Below, piece after piece: positions 19,543 to 29,096 of a DNA stretch of 64,000 nt; position 1 is the stretch's first letter, and each line of letters begins with the position of its first letter. The position numbers and the translations under genes were made by a program. The stretch covers positions 186,001-250,000 of the forward strand of contig NZ_LIPW01000004.1 in the NCBI RefSeq assembly GCF_001418345.1, given 5' to 3'. The notes under the pieces were generated by a model, which saw only the letters and a program-made list of their open reading frames with translations, searched no databases and was not told the origin of the DNA. The DNA comes from Pseudidiomarina woesei. GTDB taxonomy: Bacteria; Pseudomonadota; Gammaproteobacteria; Enterobacterales; Alteromonadaceae.

Positions 19543-20904
19543 ATGCTAGCTGAAGTTGCCGACAAAGAATTTGCCGAACAACGCATTCAGGAAGTTTCTG
19601 AATCGTTAGCCCGTGGCATGTTCGTACAGGCGCGCCGCCAGCTACACAACCTACCCGCTTGGGATGTCGCCCTCCTATTAGAATCATCGCCACCTAAAGC
19701 GCGTGCCATTATTTGGCAGTTAGTCGATGCCGATGAGCACGGCGATATTCTTGAAGAACTCTCTGAAGAAGTTCAAAAATCGGTTATTCGCCAAATGGCG
19801 CCGGAAAAACTCGCGGCCGCCACCGAAGGCATGGACACCGATGACTTAGCGTACGTTCTACGTGGCTTGCCAGAGCAAGTTTACCAAGAAGTACTGAAGT
19901 CAATGGACGAGCAGGACCGTCAACGGGCCGAGCAAGCTTTGTCATACGCCGAGGAAACCGCCGGCGGTATGATGAATACCGACACTATTACCTTGCGCCC
20001 AGACGTTACCATTGACGTGGTTCTGCGTTACCTTCGTTTAAAAGGTGAGCTGCCAGAAGCAACCGACAAATTATATGTGGTAGACCGCGACGACAAATTC
20101 ATTGGTGAAATTGGCATTAGCCGCTTGCTCACTGTTGACCCCAGTAAGCTGGTGCAAGATGTGATGGACCCTGACATTCAGGGCATTAACGTTGACATGG
20201 ACGAAGTGGAAGTTGCCAAACTGTTTGAACGCCAAGACTGGATTTCAGCACCGGTTATCGATGACGAGAACCGTCTACTTGGTCGAATTACCATTGATGA
20301 CGTGGTTGATATTATTCGCGAAGACGCACAACACTCCATGTTGAGCATGGCCGGTTTAGATGACGACGAAGATACCTTCGCGCCGGTTTTAAAAAGTACC
20401 CGTCGCCGCAGCGTTTGGCTAGGGGTAAACTTGATCACCGCGCTGTTAGCTGCAGCCGTAAGCTCCATGTTTGAAGATATTTTGGCGCAAATGGCCATAT
20501 TGGCTATTTTGAATACCATTGTACCTAGCATGGGTGGTATTGCCGGTTCACAAACGCTCACGCTGGTTATACGGGGTATGGCACTGGGCCACATTGGTAC
20601 CAGTAACCAACGCTGGCTAATTGGTAAAGAACTAGCCATCGGCGCGCTGAACGGTGTCATTTGGGCAATTATTGTTGCCGGCGTGGTGGCCTTATGGAAA
20701 CAAGACTTGGTTATTGGCGGTATTATTGCCTTCGCCATGATGGCCAACTTACTTGCCGCTGGCTTAGCCGGTGTTACCGTGCCGCTTATTTTGAAGCGCT
20801 TTAATATTGACCCCGCGCTAGCCGGCGGGGTCATTCTCACCACAGTCACCGATGTGGTTGGTATATTCGCATTTCTTGGTACCGCAACCCTTATGCTTGG
20901 GTAA
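19543..20904 (+). CDS. mgtE: Magnesium transporter MgtE
   Basis: Mg2+ channel of the MgtE family, 453 residues. It has an N-terminal superhelical domain (about 20-130), two CBS domains that sense cytoplasmic Mg2+ (about 135-255) and five membrane helices (about 285-453) containing PSMGGIAGSQTLTLVIRG. The ATG at 19543 is preceded by GAGGGG; a TTG five codons earlier is less likely. Thirty-six bases after npr, it is probably the last gene of the kdsD operon. Confidence 0.95.
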   Translation: MLAEVADKEFAEQRIQEVSESLARGMFVQARRQLHNLPAWDVALLLESSPPKARAIIWQLVDADEHGDILEELSEEVQKSVIRQMAPEKLAAATEGMDTDDLAYVLRGLPEQVYQEVLKSMDEQDRQRAEQALSYAEETAGGMMNTDTITLRPDVTIDVVLRYLRLKGELPEATDKLYVVDRDDKFIGEIGISRLLTVDPSKLVQDVMDPDIQGINVDMDEVEVAKLFERQDWISAPVIDDENRLLGRITIDDVVDIIREDAQHSMLSMAGLDDDEDTFAPVLKSTRRRSVWLGVNLITALLAAAVSSMFEDILAQMAILAILNTIVPSMGGIAGSQTLTLVIRGMALGHIGTSNQRWLIGKELAIGALNGVIWAIIVAGVVALWKQDLVIGGIIAFAMMANLLAAGLAGVTVPLILKRFNIDPALAGGVILTTVTDVVGIFAFLGTATLMLG

Positions 20905-20907
20905 TTC

Positions 20908-20934
20908 TTGCTGGGGTAACTTACACCCCAGCAA
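20908..20934. terminator. Hairpin between convergent mgtE and pmbA
   Basis: A perfect 10-bp stem TTGCTGGGGT / ACCCCAGCAA with a 7-base loop directly follows the mgtE stop and includes the pmbA stop codon. Neither strand has a clear U tract, so it is a candidate bidirectional 3' end structure rather than a textbook terminator. Confidence 0.5.
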
Positions 20935-22267
20935 TTCGCATTTCTTCAAGCAATACCGAGCCGGTGCGTACACCGTGTCGCAAGTCGACATCACCCGATA
21001 TCGCCACAATATTGCGCAGCATATCTTTTAAGTTGCCAGCGATAGTGATTTCTTCAACTGGGTATTTAATTTCACCGTTTTCCACCCAAAAGCCGGCGGC
21101 GCCACGTGAGTAATCACCATTAACGATGTTGACCCCTTGGCCCATCAGCTCGGTCACCAATAGCCCGGTACCCATTTGGCGGCATAACGCTTGTAAGTCT
21201 GGTACTTGCGAGCTTACTTCCCAGGTATGAATGCCACCGGCATGCCCGGTTGGGCTCATACCGAGCTTGCGCGCTGAGTAACTGGTGAGTAGATAGGTTT
21301 GCAATACGCCATCACGAATAATATCACGCTCGTGTGTTGCTAAACCTTCATGATCAAACGGGCTGCTGGCCAAGGCGCCACGCAAGTGCGGCCGCTCAGT
21401 TACCGTCAGCCACTCTGGCAATACTTGCTTACCTAGATGATCAACTAGAAAGCTTGATTTGCGATATAAACTACCGCCACTAATACCTGCGACTAAATGG
21501 CCAAACAGACTATTAGCTACGTCTGAACGAAAAATAACTGGAACTTTGGCAGTGGCAATTTTTTGCCCGTCTAAACGCGCTATAGTCGACTGTACGGCGT
21601 CTTCGGCTACCTGAGCGGGTGACCATAGGTCGTCACGGTTTCGTGCCACAGAATAGCTGTAGTCACGTTGCATGGCATCGCCGCTTTTGGCAATTAACGA
21701 ACAGCTTAGACTATGTCGTGACTGCAAATAGCCGGCCACAAAGCCATGACTATTGCCATAAACACGATAGCCCACGTGACTACTGTAGCCGGCGCCGTCT
21801 GAATTTACGATGCGAGGGTCCAACTGCAGTGCGTGCTGCTCACAAGCCAAAGCTTGCTCGAGCGCAAACTCGGCACTTTGGTCAGCTGGGTGACACAAGT
21901 CGAGATCCGGAATATCGGTTGCCATTAACTCGGCCGGCGCTAGTCCAGCAAACGGGTCAGGCGAGGTAAAACGTGCAATATCATTGGCTTTTTCAACCGC
22001 AGCGCGAATGGCATTCGCCGTCAAATCAGTAGTCGACGACGACCCCTTCTGTTGACCTCGGAACACGGTAATTCCCAATGCACCATCTTGGTTAAACTCA
22101 ACCGTTTCAACCTCACCAAGCCGAGTACCTACGTTGATACCGCTGCTGCGGCTCATGGCACACTCGGCCGCGCTCACGCCGAGTTTTTCAGCATATTTAA
22201 TGGCGTCGGCTACGGCTTGTTCAACGTCATGAAGGTCGTGTTTTAGTGCATTAATATCAGGAATCAT
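20921..22267 (-). CDS. pmbA: Metalloprotease PmbA (TldE)
   Basis: Partner of TldD in the TldD/TldE protease that trims peptides such as microcin B17 precursor. It has 448 residues; like other PmbA proteins it lacks the HExxxH motif found in TldD. Family blocks include YSSHVGYRVYGNSHGF, GGSLYRKSSFLVDHLG and NGDYSRGAAGFWVENGEI. The ATG at 22267 is preceded by AAAGGAG. tldD is 2 kb away on the same strand, with darP between. Confidence 0.94.
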   Translation of the reverse strand: MIPDINALKHDLHDVEQAVADAIKYAEKLGVSAAECAMSRSSGINVGTRLGEVETVEFNQDGALGITVFRGQQKGSSSTTDLTANAIRAAVEKANDIARFTSPDPFAGLAPAELMATDIPDLDLCHPADQSAEFALEQALACEQHALQLDPRIVNSDGAGYSSHVGYRVYGNSHGFVAGYLQSRHSLSCSLIAKSGDAMQRDYSYSVARNRDDLWSPAQVAEDAVQSTIARLDGQKIATAKVPVIFRSDVANSLFGHLVAGISGGSLYRKSSFLVDHLGKQVLPEWLTVTERPHLRGALASSPFDHEGLATHERDIIRDGVLQTYLLTSYSARKLGMSPTGHAGGIHTWEVSSQVPDLQALCRQMGTGLLVTELMGQGVNIVNGDYSRGAAGFWVENGEIKYPVEEITIAGNLKDMLRNIVAISGDVDLRHGVRTGSVLLEEMRIAGV

Positions 22268-22292
22268 TACCTCTCCTTTGAAAACCAAGGAC

Positions 22293-22370
22293 GCTATCAG
22301 CTATTGGATATTAGATATCAGCTAACATTGCTCACGCGCTTCTAAGATCTAATATCCAATAGCTAATATC
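22293..22370. repeat. Inverted heptad-repeat element, copy 3 (GATATTN family)
   Basis: Intergenic inverted repeat with perfect 18-bp arms AGCTATTGGATATTAGAT (22299-22316 and, reversed, 22347-22364). In 7-base words the left arm reads GCTATCA, GCTATTG, GATATTA, GATATCA and the right arm, on the minus strand, GATATTA, GCTATTG, GATATTA, GATCTTA. It occupies the divergent promoter region between pmbA and darP. Confidence 0.85.
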
Positions 22371-22412
22371 GCTTTTGTATTTTACAATTCGCGCAAACCA
22401 TAGGGGTCTGTT

Positions 22413-22916
22413 ATGAGCGAAATTGAACGCGACGACGATATCGTCAGCAAATCTGAACTAAAACGTGCCGCCGAGCAGCAACAACAACTTGGCGAGCAAC
22501 TGGTTAGCCTTGCCGAGGGCAAGCTGGCCAAAATTCCACTCGACGAGGAACTGCTTGATGCCATTTTATTGGCGCAGCGTATTCGCAATACGCGCGAAGG
22601 CTATCGACGCCAGTTACAACTGATTGGCAAAATGATGCGCAATCGCGATACTGGGCCTATTCAGCAAGCGCTAAGCGAGCTTGAAAATGCACACCATGCG
22701 CAAAATGCCGTATTTCATGCGCTTGAAAAGCATCGTGACCAAATTTTGGCGCAAGGCGACGACGCTATTCAGCAATTTATTGATGCCTACCCGCATGCTG
22801 ACCGCCAGAAGCTACGCCAGCTATATCGTCAAGCGAACAAACAAAGCCAACAAGGCAAGCCACCAACTGCGGCGCGCGAATTATTTAAGTATTTACGTGA
22901 GGTGGCCACCGTTTAA
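22413..22916 (+). CDS. darP: Ribosome biogenesis factor DarP (YjgA, DUF615)
   Basis: A DUF615 protein that in E. coli associates with late 50S ribosomal precursors. Its 167 residues are mostly helical and basic; the DUF615 blocks [37 protein letters not shown] and the terminal [10 protein letters not shown] are visible. It is divergent from pmbA, as in E. coli, and its stop overlaps the tldD stop by four bases in convergent orientation. Confidence 0.92.
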   Translation: MSEIERDDDIVSKSELKRAAEQQQQLGEQLVSLAEGKLAKIPLDEELLDAILLAQRIRNTREGYRRQLQLIGKMMRNRDTGPIQQALSELENAHHAQNAVFHALEKHRDQILAQGDDAIQQFIDAYPHADRQKLRQLYRQANKQSQQGKPPTAARELFKYLREVATV

Positions 22917-24358
22917 TCAGTGCCACCTACTGTTAGGGCATCTAGTTTCAAAGTTGGCTGCCCTACTCCAACAGGCACGCTTTGCCCGTCTTTGCCGCAC
23001 ACGCCGACGCCTTGATCAAGCTCTAAGTCGTGACCAACCATTGACACTTGGCGCATTGCGTCAGGGCCATTACCAATCAATGTTGCACCCTTTACGGGCG
23101 CGGTGATTTTACCGTCTTCAATTAGATAAGCTTCTGACGCTGAAAAGACGAACTTGCCAGAGGTGATATCAACTTGTCCACCGGCAAAATGCGGCGCGTA
23201 AATACCTTTTTTCACACTCTTGATAATTTCTTCTGGGTCATGTTCGCCAGCTAACATATAGGTGTTGGTCATGCGCGGCATTGGCAAGTGCGCATAGCTT
23301 TCGCGACGGCCATTGCCGGTTGGGTCAACGCCCATAAGCCGAGCATTCAACTTGTCTTGCATGTAACCAACTAAGCGGCCTTTTTCAATCAGTACGTTAT
23401 AGCCGGCCTGCGTGCCTTCATCGTCAATAGCCAGCGAGCCGCGACGATCATTGATAGTGCCGTCATCAACAATAGTGCAAAGTTCAGACGCGACCATTTC
23501 ACCAATTTTGCCGGCATAGGCTGAAGCGCCCTTGCGGTTAAAGTCGCCTTCAAGCCCATGACCAACGGCTTCATGTAGTAATACGCCAGGCCAACCAGCG
23601 CCAAGTACAACCGGCATAGTACCCGCCGGCGCTGGACGTGCTTCTAAGTTAACTAGAGCTTGGCGTACGGCTTCATCGGCAAAGCTTTTCCAACGGGGCT
23701 GGTCACCAATAATTTGCGAGAAATACAGATAATCCACTCGTGCGCCACCACCTGCACTGCCGCGTTCACGGCGGCCATTTTGTTCAACGAGCACGGTGCA
23801 GTTTACGCGCACTAAAGGCCGAATATCGGTTGCAAAAGTGCCGTCGGTAGCTGCTATTAACACTTCGTCGTAACTACCACTAATGCTTGCAATAACCTCA
23901 ACTACGCGGCTATCTAAGCTACGCGCGTAAGCGTCCATTTCGCGGAGTAAATCAATCTTCGCTTGTTCGTTTAAACTTGCTAATGGGTTAACGGCAGCGT
24001 AACGCACCACATTTGGCGCAGCACGAAATGCTTGAACCTGCTTGTTGGCGCCAGCTTGACTAATTCCTCGGGCGGCGGCAGCGGCTTGTTGTAATGCTTG
24101 CGGCGAAATATCGTCGGCGTAGGCAAAACCGGTTTTTTCACCATGTACGGCACGTACACCAAGGCCTGCTTCAATATGAAAGCTTCCCTCTTTGACAATG
24201 CCATCTTCAAGCACCCAAGACTCGTTAATACTGCTTTGTAAATATATATCAGCGAAATCAATGTCGCCGGTGTACAACTGGTGTAGCGAACGATGCAGGG
24301 CATCGGCATCCAGTTGATATTGCGTGAGAAGATTATCTTGTACGCTTTGTGCTTGCAT
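22913..24358 (-). CDS. tldD: Metalloprotease TldD
   Basis: Catalytic half of the TldD/TldE zinc protease. At 481 residues it is the same length as in E. coli. The zinc motif HEAVGH is at 262-267 ([13 protein letters not shown]). The ATG at 24358 with AAAGG upstream gives the family length; the longer frame starting at 24439 runs into the nitrilase gene. It overlaps the end of the upstream amidase by 26 bases, so the two are probably co-translated. Confidence 0.96.
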   Translation of the reverse strand: MQAQSVQDNLLTQYQLDADALHRSLHQLYTGDIDFADIYLQSSINESWVLEDGIVKEGSFHIEAGLGVRAVHGEKTGFAYADDISPQALQQAAAAARGISQAGANKQVQAFRAAPNVVRYAAVNPLASLNEQAKIDLLREMDAYARSLDSRVVEVIASISGSYDEVLIAATDGTFATDIRPLVRVNCTVLVEQNGRRERGSAGGGARVDYLYFSQIIGDQPRWKSFADEAVRQALVNLEARPAPAGTMPVVLGAGWPGVLLHEAVGHGLEGDFNRKGASAYAGKIGEMVASELCTIVDDGTINDRRGSLAIDDEGTQAGYNVLIEKGRLVGYMQDKLNARLMGVDPTGNGRRESYAHLPMPRMTNTYMLAGEHDPEEIIKSVKKGIYAPHFAGGQVDITSGKFVFSASEAYLIEDGKITAPVKGATLIGNGPDAMRQVSMVGHDLELDQGVGVCGKDGQSVPVGVGQPTLKLDALTVGGTD

Positions 24359-25223
24359 GAAGAACCTTTTGACTACTTTGAATATGTTGCGCCACCGGAA
24401 TATCGCGGCGAATCGGGTCGAGTTCGTGCATATCGGCAACGTTACTGACTAGTTGAGTTTTCAAGTCAGTTGCTTCTGCTAATATGCGGCCCCAGCCATC
24501 AATAACAAGGGCATGCCCATAAGTTTCTCGACCATTGGCATGCTCACCAACTTGTGCCGCAGCCACCATAAAACATTGCTGTTCAATGGCCCGGGCGCGG
24601 GTCAGCACATGCCAGTGCGCCTGACCAGTCACCTGAGTAAATGCAGAAGGCAGCACCAAAATATCAGCACCCTTAGTTCGCAACGCGCGGAATAACTCAG
24701 GAAAGCGCACATCATAGCATACCGCCAAGCCTAAGGTGCCGAATTCCGTGTCTACGGTCACTACCTCGTTGCCGGGCGAAGTCCAGTGCGATTCACGGTA
24801 ACTGCGCGTGTTATCGGCAACATCAACATCAAACAAATGTATCTTGTTATACCGCGCAACACAGTCGCCCTTAGGGTTAAACACCAAACTTGCGGCGGTA
24901 AACTTGTCTGCTTCTGGGCTATCAATAATAGGCATAGTGCCGGCAACTAGCCAAATACCATGCTGTTTGGCTAACGCCGCAAGCCGTTGTTGTAGCGGCC
25001 CCGCTTTGAACTGTTCAGCAAGCTCTCGCTGACGCTGGTCGCCTGCACCAAAACATAAACAGGCTTCGGGCAACACCACCAGCTGTGGCCGCTGTGGTGG
25101 TAGCTGAGTTAAAAGCTGTTCAATTGTTTTCAGGTTGTCTTGTGGGCTCGCGCTGCTGGTCATTTGAAGCGCCGTCAGTACCACTTTGCGGTTGTTCGTT
25201 GTTGGACTGGTTAGGGTCGACAT
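24333..25223 (-). CDS. Nitrilase-superfamily carbon-nitrogen hydrolase (Nit-type amidase)
   Basis: A 296-residue carbon-nitrogen hydrolase with the full catalytic triad of the superfamily: E53 (VLPEACLCF), K127 (YNKIHLFD) and C169 ([12 protein letters not shown]). The [12 protein letters not shown] block is typical of the Nit1/YbeM branch, whose known activity is removal of deaminated glutathione; substrate here is inferred from similarity only. The ATG at 25223 has GGAGG nine bases upstream and lies 104 bases inside the end of yhdP in another frame. Operon: yhdP, this gene, tldD. Confidence 0.85.
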   Translation of the reverse strand: MSTLTSPTTNNRKVVLTALQMTSSASPQDNLKTIEQLLTQLPPQRPQLVVLPEACLCFGAGDQRQRELAEQFKAGPLQQRLAALAKQHGIWLVAGTMPIIDSPEADKFTAASLVFNPKGDCVARYNKIHLFDVDVADNTRSYRESHWTSPGNEVVTVDTEFGTLGLAVCYDVRFPELFRALRTKGADILVLPSAFTQVTGQAHWHVLTRARAIEQQCFMVAAAQVGEHANGRETYGHALVIDGWGRILAEATDLKTQLVSNVADMHELDPIRRDIPVAQHIQSSQKVLHASTKRTR

Positions 25224-28200
25224 TGTCACGTACCTCCGGTGGTATTGGCGCTGCTCGGCTATCGCGCGCCACCTCTTTAATGGTTGGATCATCCATGGTG
25301 CCTGAAATTTCATATTCAAGCCGGCTAATAACCTTAGCATCATGCAGCATGCGGTCAATCACCAAGGCAGCTAAACCAGAAGGCGGATTAATCATCCATG
25401 CCAAAATAACTGGCAAGCTCGATGTCACTTTCGGCACAAATTGTAAGTCATAATCTAGCTGTCGGGTTATTAGGTTCGTACTGCCTTTCACTTCCATATC
25501 ACCGGCGGCGCCATTGAGTTGTGTATTACTGGTATTCACAATGCCGCTTGCAATATTAAAGTCACCCGAGAAATTGGTGTAGAACAAGCCATTGGCGAAA
25601 ACGTCACGAAAATCAAAGCGCAGCTTACGTAATATGCCATCAAGACTTAACAGTGAAAACAGTCGCGCACCTCGGTCACTCACTTCGTTTAAATAGCCTT
25701 GACCCAAATTCCATTTCACCGTTCCATTAAGTGTTTTCGAGTCGAAGCTGTAGGGAGCAGCAAGAAAACGCAAGTCAAAATCTATTGTTGCGCTACTGTC
25801 GCGTACCATTGAAGTCACATTGTAGGTTTCTAAGAATTCACCAAAGTCGGCCGATTTGAACGTGCCTGTAAGGTGCGTTTGCGGGTGTTTTGTGTTGGTT
25901 TCTAAAGCCCAACTGCCATTAGCAACGATATCGTGGTTACGATGCTTTGCACTAAAGCGCTCTAACGTTAATACCTTATCAGCCGCACTTAAATGCAAGC
26001 TCACTTCGCCTAAATCGTAATTATCAAACTGACAGCGCTGACAGTCTATATAAATATCAGGCAGGCCGGTAAAGCTTTCCGGTGCTTGTCGGGTTGTTGC
26101 TTCTGGCGCGGGCGTGTCGGCTTGCTCAATCGTATTTTCTGACGCCGCAATACCTGAGTTTAGTTCAATATAGTCTGCGCGAATCTTTATTGCATTATTG
26201 TCTGCTTTATTTGCTTGCCAGATAACGTCCATTAATATTTGTTGTGACTCAATACGAGCCTGCCACCCCTCGGCACTAGGCCATGCAACCGCAGTAACGT
26301 CATCAAGGCTTACTACATCGTAATTAAGACTGTCGGTTGTTAGCTGAATAAAGTCGGGGCGCAGTCGTGTCGCCCAAGCCGATGCTGCTGTTTTTTCTGG
26401 AATGAGCTGTTGCAGGCTCTGGTAAGTTTGCTGCCAGGCTTCTAAATCCATCTGCTTAATGTTTACATCGACCATAAAACGCGGGTTTAGGCGCACAACG
26501 TTTGGGCTTGGTGCTTGGGAGAACTCGTTACCAATGCGCATGTACCCTGACTGCAAAGACTGCTCCTCGCTGTCGAGTTGCAACTCAAGCAATCCAAAGT
26601 CGTCAACTTCTGCATTCACTAAAATAGATTCTTGGTCGCCAGACACCATAAGCTGAAAGCTGCCTTCGGTGCCGCTTTCGCGGTAAAAAGGTGCCGGTGC
26701 TTGCACGTTGATCTGACGAATATCGGCCGTTTGTTGCCAGCGGAACGCGTAACCCCCTACCGTAGGTAAGCTTAAGTTAAAATTAGCTTGCCAAGGCAGG
26801 GCGCCGCTAAGCAATGGTTGGTAGCGCTCAAGTGCCCAATTGCCAACGGCGCTAACATCTACATAGAAATCCTCTTTACGCTGCTCGGTTTTTAGCGTGG
26901 CTTCAATTGGAAAGTCATTCCAACGCATGGCAAGGTCATCGCTTTCCACTTTGTCATTACGAAAGCGCACTCGCCCGCTAATGTCCGTAAAGGTTTCGCC
27001 TAAGCTCTCCACTTTCATGGTCACATTGCTCAAATCGGCATAGCCTTCAGCCAAAACAGCGGGTGCATCGGTTAACGGAATGGTCAATTGCAATTGGCTC
27101 GTTAACGGCCCACTTAGCTGTAGCTCTGTAAATGTGGTGCCTAAACTACCGGCCAACGGGCTATCATTAAAAATTGGTTGTAACTCTGTGGCATTGCCAG
27201 CAATGCTAGCTTGAATATCTAGGTAAGCGTCTGGGCCAGATAAAATATCGGGTATTACCACATCGACACGCTGGGCATTGATGTTAGCGAGCTGCCCGTC
27301 GGTTGCGACAATATGCATACGCTCGTTATTGAAATTAACCACCACATTGGCGTCATATACAGGGCGCCAATCGGGCTGAAACTTAAAGTTCATGCCTGTT
27401 AGCCGTGCTCGCGCCTCAAATTCACCCTGTTTATTGTGGTAAGGGAAGTCAGCGATGGTGCCGCGCCAGCTCATGGCAAGCTCATGCGCTACACCGTCTT
27501 GAATTGCGACGGTTAAATAGTCGTGCAGATTATCTCCCATAACCACCGGCAAATGCTGACGCAGCACCGCAGCTGGAATGGGTTGTTCATTCACGGAGTT
27601 AGCACGCGCATTGACCATGACACTGCCGTCAACTGGCTGCAACCGTGCTTGAAAAGCAATGGGTAACCCCTCAAGTTCTATGCGGCTACCTGGTGCAATA
27701 TACAATTGCCAGTCTTGCTGGTTATGCCAGACAAAATCGCCTGACACATTAATATAGGGTAACGCCCAAGCGTCATCATAATCTAACGCGTCACTTTGAA
27801 ACGACGCATTGTTACCGTCTAGGCGCCAGGTAAGACGATTTTCTTGCCCTTGCAAGCTCAGGTTAACATTCGTTAGCCCAGGTACCCCTGCTATCTGCCC
27901 CCAGCTAAGTTGCTCACCCTTAGCGAACCAACGCAATGGCTGTTCTAGACTTTGTTGCAAAGCAATATCCATAGTGCCCTGCGCAGAGCGGTTGGCTAAT
28001 TGCTCACTGACGGCTGCTCCTTCACTGCCTAGCAGGTTCAAAAGTTCCAGCATTGGAGCCAAAGGCACATCAACAAAACTCATTGCTGTTGAGCGCGGTG
28101 TTTGTTCCCAACTGAACGTCGGCAGTATCCAGCTGTCGTTATTGTGCTCAATCGTGAGAGGGTTTGAGTTAACACGCCAGCCACTGTTGCCATATGGGCG

Positions 28201-29079
28201 CAGCTTTAACTCGCCGTGTGGTATACGAAGTGAGTGCTGGTCTTGACCAACTTGCCAAGTAAGTGCTTGCTCACCTAGCTGTAGCAACCCTTCTGTAAAC
28301 TGATTTTGGGCGAAGTTTAGCCACAAATGAAGGTTAAACTCAGCTTGATTTATTTGTGTGTCAACAACCTGTTGCTGTACCCAGGGTGAGATATCAAGTT
28401 TATGTGCGTTCACATAAACTTGCCCCGTTAGCGCGCTAACATCATTGCCTTTAATATCAATAATAAAGTCGAGGGTGTTGTCGGTTACTTCAGAGAATGT
28501 CAGCGTACCCACGCCTTGGTGGCGCTGCTCTCGGTTCATCCAACGCAAGTCTTGAATGTCTATCGCTCGCTGAATACCGAGTAGATTTACCAATTCAATG
28601 GTGCTGTCTGTCACCTCAATGTGATCTAGTTGATTCAGCAGTAAATTGGTTAAGTTATCCGATAGGACAATGCCGCTGCTGGCATCATCTAATTCGGCGT
28701 CACGCATATCGTAATGCAGCACCAGTTGGTCTAACTGCACTTGGTCATACTGCAATGATAACGAGCCGGCGCTTTGCCAAAAGTTCAACAAAATACGGGC
28801 TTGTTCAATATCGACTCGCGTGGCTTTGTCAGCTGCGGGCTGAACGCGTAACTGATGCAGCACTAACTCTGGGCCATTACGCCCCCAATCGGCACTAATA
28901 CTGCCAAGTGAGGCCTCAACCCGAAAGCGCTCCTTAAAAATATTCTCTAGCTGATCAGTCACATCAGGCAATTGTGGCAGCAGATAGCGTAACGCGCTAA
29001 TAAATAACGCGAATAGCACCAGTACAATCGCAAAGCTATAAAGTACCGTTTTGTATATGAACCCAAACGTTCGTTGCAT
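25120..29079 (-). CDS. yhdP: AsmA-like envelope phospholipid transport protein YhdP
   Basis: A giant AsmA-family protein (1319 residues; E. coli about 1266) with one N-terminal membrane helix (about 9-30) and a long periplasmic beta-rich body. In E. coli YhdP acts with TamB and YdbH to carry phospholipids to the outer membrane. The C-terminal AsmA_2-type block GTVKWNLGQGYLNEVSDRGA and a polar N/Q/E/P-rich tail after about residue 1280 are visible; the tail overlaps the amidase gene. It is followed upstream by rng and maf, as in E. coli. Confidence 0.92.
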   Translation of the reverse strand: MQRTFGFIYKTVLYSFAIVLVLFALFISALRYLLPQLPDVTDQLENIFKERFRVEASLGSISADWGRNGPELVLHQLRVQPAADKATRVDIEQARILLNFWQSAGSLSLQYDQVQLDQLVLHYDMRDAELDDASSGIVLSDNLTNLLLNQLDHIEVTDSTIELVNLLGIQRAIDIQDLRWMNREQRHQGVGTLTFSEVTDNTLDFIIDIKGNDVSALTGQVYVNAHKLDISPWVQQQVVDTQINQAEFNLHLWLNFAQNQFTEGLLQLGEQALTWQVGQDQHSLRIPHGELKLRPYGNSGWRVNSNPLTIEHNNDSWILPTFSWEQTPRSTAMSFVDVPLAPMLELLNLLGSEGAAVSEQLANRSAQGTMDIALQQSLEQPLRWFAKGEQLSWGQIAGVPGLTNVNLSLQGQENRLTWRLDGNNASFQSDALDYDDAWALPYINVSGDFVWHNQQDWQLYIAPGSRIELEGLPIAFQARLQPVDGSVMVNARANSVNEQPIPAAVLRQHLPVVMGDNLHDYLTVAIQDGVAHELAMSWRGTIADFPYHNKQGEFEARARLTGMNFKFQPDWRPVYDANVVVNFNNERMHIVATDGQLANINAQRVDVVIPDILSGPDAYLDIQASIAGNATELQPIFNDSPLAGSLGTTFTELQLSGPLTSQLQLTIPLTDAPAVLAEGYADLSNVTMKVESLGETFTDISGRVRFRNDKVESDDLAMRWNDFPIEATLKTEQRKEDFYVDVSAVGNWALERYQPLLSGALPWQANFNLSLPTVGGYAFRWQQTADIRQINVQAPAPFYRESGTEGSFQLMVSGDQESILVNAEVDDFGLLELQLDSEEQSLQSGYMRIGNEFSQAPSPNVVRLNPRFMVDVNIKQMDLEAWQQTYQSLQQLIPEKTAASAWATRLRPDFIQLTTDSLNYDVVSLDDVTAVAWPSAEGWQARIESQQILMDVIWQANKADNNAIKIRADYIELNSGIAASENTIEQADTPAPEATTRQAPESFTGLPDIYIDCQRCQFDNYDLGEVSLHLSAADKVLTLERFSAKHRNHDIVANGSWALETNTKHPQTHLTGTFKSADFGEFLETYNVTSMVRDSSATIDFDLRFLAAPYSFDSKTLNGTVKWNLGQGYLNEVSDRGARLFSLLSLDGILRKLRFDFRDVFANGLFYTNFSGDFNIASGIVNTSNTQLNGAAGDMEVKGSTNLITRQLDYDLQFVPKVTSSLPVILAWMINPPSGLAALVIDRMLHDAKVISRLEYEISGTMDDPTIKEVARDSRAAPIPPEVRDNVDPNQSNNEQPQSGTDGASNDQQREPTRQPENN

Positions 29080-29096
29080 AATGGCTCTATCTGAAA

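Noticed and set aside
20178-20849. 223-codon open frame antisense to mgtE
   Set aside because: Shadow of a real membrane-protein gene; A, S, T, P-rich product without domain features.
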